From: Symbiodinium kawagutii | Taxonomy: Eukaryota > Sar > Dinophyceae > Suessiales > Symbiodiniaceae | Direction of reading: 5' to 3' | Length of the DNA stretch: 64,000 nucleotides | Assembly (NCBI GenBank): GCA_009767595.1 | Contig: VSDK01023833.1 | Span: forward strand, 180,994-244,993 | Part shown: piece by piece, positions 63,101 to 64,000 of the stretch | Layout of the letters: each line of letters opens with the position of its first letter | How positions within the stretch are numbered: the first letter of the stretch is position 1 | Notes under the pieces: generated by a model | Database searches by the model: none | The model's input: the letters and a program-made list of their open reading frames with translations, nothing else | What the model was told of the DNA's origin: nothing | Position numbers and translations under genes: made by a program

Positions 63101-64000
63101 GTCCATGTTTCCAGGAACAAGATGTTGGTCACCATCACACATCTGAGATGTTCCAGGAATGATGAAATGGTTTGATGTGATGCGGATGGAGATGAGCAGT
63201 AAAGATGGAGATGAGCAGTATAAGTATCCGAAGACCACTTCCTGGTCGATCACCAAAAGGTCATGTACGACCTACCATTGGAATCTTCACATACAACAAT
63301 CCTTGGCATTCCAACTGCTGGAACACTCCCTGTAGATCCGGCAATGCCATTGCTATCACTTGGCAGTTCAGCGGGGAAACAGATGATCCTTTTGGGGGTT
63401 TCAATTTGGCGACAGCAAATTATACTTGAATAACCCGATTCGTGGATTGATTCCCTCCACAACCATCAGGAGCTTCTGGGTTGTTTCATGTGGTTTCATG
63501 ATGAATTTGTAGGCGGATTATCGCATAGGTCAGTACCTCCACTGACCCACTGTTTAAACCATCATTGAAGAGATTATAGTTAAAAGTTAACTTACTGTGA
63601 GTCTTGATATCTTATCTCATTATTGATTACTGTATTAAACATTATTACCCAACAATCACATTATCCACCAACTAGCATCAACCACCAACTTCTTTTATTT
63701 TGAGTATTAACTACAAGTAACAACCACCAACACCGCCATGATGAGTCACCATTCTGAGCAATCACAAGTGTTAAACGTCATGATTCACCAGCCTTCTTTA
63801 TTGACCTTCATACAGAATAATGGTGAACAATGGCAAATAACGGTGAATAATCGGAATTAACAACTGTAGATATCTGTAGCAATTCTCGCCCTTTGTGCAC
63901 AATCATGAGCCATGATCAACCAATATTCACCAACATTAACCTCCACTGGGTCACGATGTCAGGCGGAGCGTGCTGAGAAGCAGCTCCGGAGGATCAAAGA
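41183..64000 (+). CDS. Voltage-gated cation channel subunit with EF-hands (whole gene, runs off right edge)
   Basis: Plus-strand exons give one six-helix channel domain: S1 (YFDL + STMTIMLSALIMGIED), S2 (NCLFLGEWVLRFI), S4-S5 (RLLRFGKAIHTIKNVKA), S5 (TLFWSCLLLATSVWGFL), pore helix and filter (MFTMSRFM + SSDGAMDVV), S6 (YIWIFLFAF + YVMLNLVTAVICDN). A charged helix (REAEEEKKRQIEDAKAAM), two EF-hands (DSDGSGE and DSDGSGSMGIDEF) and a coiled coil (LKAKKK + AERAEKQLRRIK) follow. Phases match from 46,292 to 46,777, 47,523 to 48,357 and 54,581 to 59,382, and again from 60,602 on. It should pass cations across a membrane on depolarisation, with calcium feedback through the EF-hands. S3 was not found. 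The start at 41,183 and exons before 46,292 are tentative. The filter has Asp where NaChBac has Glu and lacks the usual Trp. Confidence 0.8.
41652..41755 (+). mobile_element. Element A copy 7
   Basis: Left arm AGTGGTTTCTCAAAATAGAG and right arm CCCCTATTTGGAGAAGCACC. The core AATGCTTGGTTTTAGTACTA and GGATGATGTGGGGTACC. In an intron of the channel gene. Confidence 0.85.
41902..41962. repeat. CAT microsatellite
   Basis: About 19 CAT units with one CAC change. Minus-strand poly-Met and plus-strand poly-Ile frames are artefacts. Confidence 0.95.
42098..42177 (+). CDS. Channel candidate exon, borders unclear
   Basis: Reads GTWLRPATEAQRAQRIT, then VLAEQQRS, with about 88% third-position GC, so a coding origin is likely. 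No AG acceptor exists for about 90 bases upstream. The right end may use GA (AGCG|GATGAT). Placement in the channel is by position. Confidence 0.4.
42791..42836 (+). CDS. Channel candidate exon
   Basis: After CTACCAG, the block reads TCHSPRQQWQQQQL and ends at a strong donor (CTGAG|GTGAGT). The glutamine-rich stretch and phase (two bases in, two out) fit the next exon at 43,342. The upstream border is uncertain. Confidence 0.4.
43342..43388 (+). CDS. Channel candidate exon
   Basis: QSRVTQAHLLRPSNA in a frame with about 87% third-position GC, after TTGCCAG and before GT (GCCG|GTGGCA). Its phase joins the exon ending at 42,836. A later GT at 43,399 is an alternative end. No domain recognised; it would lie in the cytosolic N-terminus. 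Confidence 0.45.
44361..44462 (-). mobile_element. Element A copy 8, reverse orientation
   Basis: GGTTGTTTCTCAAAATAGGG at the left and TCCCTATTTTGAGAGACCAC at the right, with CCAAATCATCTAGCTATC and AGTAGTAAACCATCCATT inside. Very well preserved arms. Confidence 0.92.
45003..45128. repeat. CTA trinucleotide repeat
   Basis: About 40 CTA units with CTG and TTC variants. A shorter (TA)n plus (CA)n tract follows at 45,386-45,430. Confidence 0.95.
45666..45776 (+). CDS. Channel candidate exon, frame ambiguous
   Basis: It opens after an ideal acceptor (CATCTTCTTCAG). Frame 1 reads DAKYRRTAAALAALVGEAC up to a GT at 45,777. Frame 2 reads TQSIGGRRLLSLLLW up to a GT at 45,712 and has better third-position GC. 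Both end in phase 0, matching the next exon. Confidence 0.45.
46292..46374 (+). CDS. Channel exon, helical N-terminal segment
   Basis: AREAVAEYFSMDATLLQYLL, then QQNLPEA, after AAGCCACAG. A GC donor (GGCCGC|GCAGCT) makes the phase fit the S1 exon. The frame otherwise reads to a TGA at 46,400. An amphipathic cytosolic helix before S1. Confidence 0.5.
46729..46777 (+). CDS. Channel exon, start of S1
   Basis: LRKILRPVVKHIYFDL after CCTGGTAG, with 13 of 16 third bases G or C, ending at a GC donor (GACCTG|GCCGTG). The basic lead-in and YFD are typical of the approach to S1 in voltage-gated channels. Confidence 0.65.
47523..47577 (+). CDS. Channel exon, S1
   Basis: STMTIMLSALIMGIEDTA between GATCTGAG and the donor GGCTG|GTGGAG. 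It resembles the S1 pattern (..I.LNA..MG.E) and joins the exons on both sides in phase. Confidence 0.7.
47932..48038 (+). CDS. Channel exon, S1-S2 loop
   Basis: FRQILGQAEIWNPNSGTPKP, then AWESLASWILDGVTL, after ACCCGCCAG and before CTCTT|GTGGGG. Third-position GC is about 71%. It would form the S1 end and the extracellular loop before S2. Confidence 0.7.
48273..48357 (+). CDS. Channel exon, S2
   Basis: PSPRWIDPIMWAVNCLFLG, then EWVLRFIVG: the FxxEWxLRF core is characteristic of S2, whose Glu helps pass S4 charges. A GT donor at 48,358 fits the next exon. The GC-rich frame continues (GGRWLKAGAAKPASRSW), so the exon may extend to about 48,411 with a GC or GA donor. Confidence 0.72.
48765..48907 (+). 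CDS. Channel candidate exon after S2
   Basis: About 79% third-position GC across 47 codons: LPSSSTCAALGTHVRNATQA, then WAPFFLSAFGDTVETVTW and HHAPVKDFQ, between GCCCCCAG and CTTCCAG|GTTCAG. Clearly exon-like and in phase with the S2 exon, but it does not show an S3 pattern; its role in the channel is unclear. Confidence 0.55.
48937..49047 (+). mobile_element. Element A copy 9, diverged
   Basis: GGGGGGTTCTTAAACTGGGG at the left and GATATTTTGAGAAACCACCG at the right. The core GAAAAATGGTTAGTTTCATG is shortened. Confidence 0.75.
49445..49745. repeat. TTGACCATCATCA minisatellite
   Basis: About 20 imperfect units of TTGACCATCATCA or TTGACCTTTCATGG, 13-15 bp each, about 300 bp. Non-coding. Confidence 0.88.
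49843..49890 (+). CDS. Channel candidate exon, frame ambiguous
   Basis: GC-rich block after GTTCTTAG with a strong donor (CTTCAAAG|GTAAGC). All three frames are open: AGRGTQLPLVHYFLQ fits the phases of both neighbours, QGGGHSCLWFTTFFK has the best third-position GC, and GRAGDTAAFGSLLSSK can extend upstream to the NFLTGMPRLRF stretch. Confidence 0.35.
50401..50428 (+). CDS. Channel candidate short exon
   Basis: EDQRHRYKL in a frame with nearly all third bases G or C, ending at GT (AAGCTG|GTTACA) in phase 0. The acceptor could be at 50,394 or 50,400. Confidence 0.4.
50493..50548 (+). CDS. Channel exon, S4 to S5 linker
   Basis: CDRLLRFGKAIHTIKNVK with basic residues spaced through a hydrophobic helix, after TTTGAGCGAG. 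A GA donor (CAAGGC|GAGAGC) gives the phase needed by the S5 exon; a GT at 50,558 does not. Confidence 0.55.
51228..51295 (+). CDS. Channel exon, S5
   Basis: FASAGTLFWSCLLLATSVWG, then FL, with 86% third-position GC, between CTTCCAAG and CCTCA|GTAAGA. It matches the S5 pattern (..S...LFW..LLL....). Confidence 0.75.
52498..52566 (+). CDS. Channel candidate exon between S5 and pore
   Basis: QRWLSASLPLRLFFSIIAAP, then NS, in a frame with about 80% third-position GC after GTTTTCAG. It takes two bases at the left as S5 requires and could end at GA (CTCAG|GAACTG). Topology is uncertain. Confidence 0.4.
53032..53091 (+). CDS. Channel candidate exon, weak
   Basis: LIRLLTVRHGTGMSFKR between GCTACCAG and AAGCGAG|GTCGAT. 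The phase is compatible with neighbours, but the sequence is not diagnostic. Confidence 0.3.
53163..53272 (+). mobile_element. Element A copy 10
   Basis: TGGTGCTTTCTCAAAATATG and CTATGACGTGAGAAACCGCC, flanked by CATA and CATATAT. The core AGTCATGGTTGGTTTATAAA and GGATGATTTGGGGGTACC. Confidence 0.85.
53529..53731 (+). CDS. Candidate exon or coding-like block, unplaced
   Basis: Between TTTTGCCAG and GTGAATG|GTATGA a frame of 67 codons reads WRDRNVVELRRWWQLQ, KGEKRVELEDTEASDK and RPANGPGGGRAERERK. A second plus frame and a 174-codon minus frame overlap, and its phase does not fit the channel chain, so strand and status are unsettled. Confidence 0.3.
53835..53906 (+). CDS. Channel exon before the pore helix
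   Basis: CSATVVHNYPSSPEADSAAC, then FAS, with about 76% third-position GC, between TTGGCACAG and CAGCG|GTGAAA. A polar, extracellular-type turret segment; the phase joins the pore exon exactly. Confidence 0.5.
54581..54614 (+). CDS. Channel exon, pore helix
   Basis: GAMFTMSRFM after GCGGCTGAG, ending at a GC donor (TTATGAG|GCCGTC) with two bases left that complete Ser with the next exon. It resembles the pore helix of one-domain channels (..MFTLFR.MT). Confidence 0.55.
54863..54902 (+). CDS. Channel exon, selectivity filter
   Basis: SDGAMDVVEYLMQ after ACCGCTCCAG and before CATGCAG|GTTGCG, in phase 0 with S6. Together with the previous exon the filter reads RFMSSDGAMDVV. An AG at 54,799-54,800 would extend the exon upstream with CPCFYRFTMPGMCRCH, also open and GC-rich at third bases. 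Confidence 0.62.
54955..55142. repeat. TA-rich low-complexity tract
   Basis: ATACATACATATATG-type sequence and (TA)n runs in the intron after the filter exon. Confidence 0.85.
55310..55412 (+). mobile_element. Element A copy 11
   Basis: The left arm is worn (GGGGTTCATTAGCATAGGGG); the right arm CCTATTTTGAGAAACACC is intact. The core TTGGGTTTATTACTATGAAT and GGATGATTTGGGGGG. Confidence 0.83.
55677..55779 (+). mobile_element. Element A copy 12
   Basis: The left arm GAGTGTTTCTCAAAGTAGGA is clear, the right arm (CCCCTTTTAAGAATTATCAC) diverged. The core GAAATGATTGGCTTACTGAA and GGATGATTTGGGGGTACT. Confidence 0.78.
56172..56274 (+). mobile_element. Element A copy 13, near consensus
   Basis: Arms CATATGGTGGTTTCTTAAAA and TTTTGAGAAACACCCATATG show that the full inverted repeat extends to CATATGG. 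The core AAAATGGTTGTTTTATCACT and GAATGATTTAGGGGTACCC. Confidence 0.92.
56695..56736 (+). CDS. Channel exon, S6 first half
   Basis: GQPYIWIFLFAFQA after a T-rich tract and GCTACAG, before GGCC|GTGAGA, in phase 0 at both ends. The IWIFxFxF run followed by VMLNL in the next exon is the S6 pattern of one-domain channels. Confidence 0.78.
57115..57220 (+). mobile_element. Element A copy 14
   Basis: GTGAGTGTTTCTCAAAATAG and CATATTTTGAGAAACCACCA, with CAAAATGGTTGGTTCATCAC and GGATGATTTGGAGGGTACC between. Both arms nearly perfect. Confidence 0.92.
57800..57929 (-). mobile_element. Element B copy 7, reverse orientation
   Basis: GTGGGTCAAAACCCTTAGTC at the left and TGCTTGACCCAGCTCGCCA at the right, with CTATCATGAACCACTGTTTT and CCCCCATGAGTTGGTTGGT inside. 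It ends about 20 bases before the S6 exon at 57,948. Confidence 0.78.
57948..58001 (+). CDS. Channel exon, S6 second half
   Basis: YVMLNLVTAVICDNSMKI between TTTGTCGCAG and AAGATA|GTGAGT, 18 codons in phase 0. LNLVTAVI is the conserved inner end of S6. Confidence 0.88.
58190..58217 (+). CDS. Channel candidate short exon, polar linker
   Basis: KGSNQQQRQ plus one base, between TTTCTCTCAG and GGCAGG|GTTGGG. Phases 0 and 1 are just what the flanking exons need. Short, so moderate confidence. Confidence 0.45.
58770..58876 (+). CDS. Channel exon, charged helix after S6
   Basis: ESSVAEPASKADEADQAREA, then EEEKKRQIEDAKAAM, between TTCATTGCAG and GCCATG|GTATGG. Probably a cytosolic coiled coil that links the gate to the EF-hands. 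Confidence 0.82.
59322..59382 (+). CDS. Channel exon, EF-hand 1 first part
   Basis: ELRELFKLLDSDGSGEAGDG after GCTGCTCCCAG. It is the E-helix and calcium loop. Completing a 12-residue loop (ending in Glu-Phe) with the exon at 60,602 needs the exon to stop at 59,382, where the intron would start GG; the frame stays open to a GT at 59,451 (Ala/Met-rich). The right border is therefore open. Confidence 0.72.
60140..60264 (-). mobile_element. Element B copy 8, reverse orientation
   Basis: CGGCTCTGGGTCAGAACCCT at the left and ATATTGACCCATGGCTA at the right, with CCTCCATTAACCATTATACT and CTTGATAATTACCAATTATT between. Confidence 0.75.
60602..60646 (+). CDS. Channel exon, EF-hand 1 second part
   Basis: (E)FDSAFEIPVPRQRN between GACACTGCAG and GAAATG|GTGACA. 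It supplies the last loop Glu, the following Phe and the F-helix. Confidence 0.68.
61636..61679 (+). CDS. Channel exon, helix between EF-hands
   Basis: (V)EALKNKLLLLGLEE between CAACCGCAG and a GC donor (GAGGAG|GCGGGG). Its phases join the exons at 60,602 and 62,069 exactly. Confidence 0.75.
61708..61830 (+). mobile_element. Element A copy 15, with internal duplication
   Basis: TGGTTTCTCAAGCCATAGCC at the left and CTATGACTTGAGAACCCGC at the right. The AAATGGTTGGTTTATTGCTA segment is present twice, making the copy longer (123 bp). Confidence 0.83.
62069..62143 (+). CDS. Channel exon, EF-hand 2
   Basis: TELKRFFRALDSDGSGSMGI, then DEFCE: a complete canonical EF loop DSDGSGSMGIDE with all calcium ligands. 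The acceptor is TGCGGCCAG and the donor is GC (TGCGAG|GCACAG), 25 codons in phase 0. Confidence 0.9.
62648..62707 (+). CDS. Channel exon after EF-hand 2
   Basis: GIPELFGQASSFTMLKAKKK between GGCACTTGCAG and GAAGAAG|GTGGGG. It continues the F-helix of EF-hand 2 and starts the basic coiled coil. Reading through the GT would end at a TGA at 62,750. Confidence 0.82.
62769..62974 (+). mobile_element. Element B copy 9, with ~90-bp insertion
   Basis: TGGCAATGGGTCAATATTAC at the left and GGGTTTTGACCCACTGCCA at the right. The usual core is split by ACTAGTCTAGG- and ACTAGTACCATACTGG-rich sequence, so the copy is about twice the normal length. Confidence 0.75.
63963..64000 (+). CDS. Channel exon, coiled coil, cut by window end
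   Basis: AERAEKQLRRIK after CACGATGTCAG, in phase 0 with the exon ending at 62,707, giving LKAKKKAERAEKQLRRIK, a continuous basic coiled coil. It runs off the right edge. Confidence 0.8.

Noticed and set aside
1-64000. tRNA, rRNA and snRNA genes; LTR or LINE elements
   Set aside because: No cloverleaf with a TTCGA loop, no rRNA-like block, and no reverse transcriptase or integrase motif was recognised by eye. A covariance-model or profile search would be needed to exclude them.

Overview
The window looks like nuclear DNA of a dinoflagellate, most likely a Symbiodiniaceae-type alga. The support is a set of short GC-rich exons (G or C at about 65-85% of third codon positions) scattered through long AT-rich introns, intron donors that are often GC or GA instead of GT, every identified gene on the plus strand, and introns packed with small inverted-repeat elements and microsatellites. 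No bacterial-style operon, tRNA, rRNA or CRISPR array was seen.

Layout. 1-760 is a TCATCA/TCATCC microsatellite. 761-15,890 holds repeats and a series of plus-strand candidate exons (about 1.2, 4.3, 5.8, 7.1, 9.5, 10.1, 11.25 and 11.5 kb) from one or more unidentified genes, plus an open frame at 14.6-14.9 kb. 15,933-38,870 is one gene: ten exons joining in phase into a protein of about 381 residues of the RlmF/METTL16 family of N6-adenine RNA methyltransferases. Its introns total about 22 kb; the largest, about 12 kb, contains a purine-rich repeat array, a satellite-like array with palindromic cores, two long direct duplications, a 10-base assembly gap and decayed coding-like segments. 38,871-41,171 is intergenic, with TA-rich DNA and a 13-base gap. 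From about 41,183 to beyond the right edge lies a second plus-strand gene: a voltage-gated cation channel subunit. S1, S2, an S4-S5 segment, S5, a pore helix with selectivity filter and S6 were read exon by exon, followed by a charged helix, two EF-hands and a coiled-coil tail that runs off the window.

Two short inverted-repeat families are spread throughout. Element A (about 90-125 bp, arms TGGTGGTTTCTCAAAATAGG, 15 copies found) and Element B (about 100-200 bp, arms TGGCTATGGGTCAA, about 10 copies found) look like non-autonomous MITE-type DNA elements. Their copies lie in introns and intergenic DNA, not in the exons.

How the genes relate: the two recognised genes share orientation only. The methyltransferase would act on RNA, and a basic KKRKR tail suggests the nucleus. 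The channel would sit in a membrane and be regulated by calcium through its EF-hands. Exon calls rest on homologous motifs, splice signals, phase continuity and third-position GC. No transcript evidence or database search was available.
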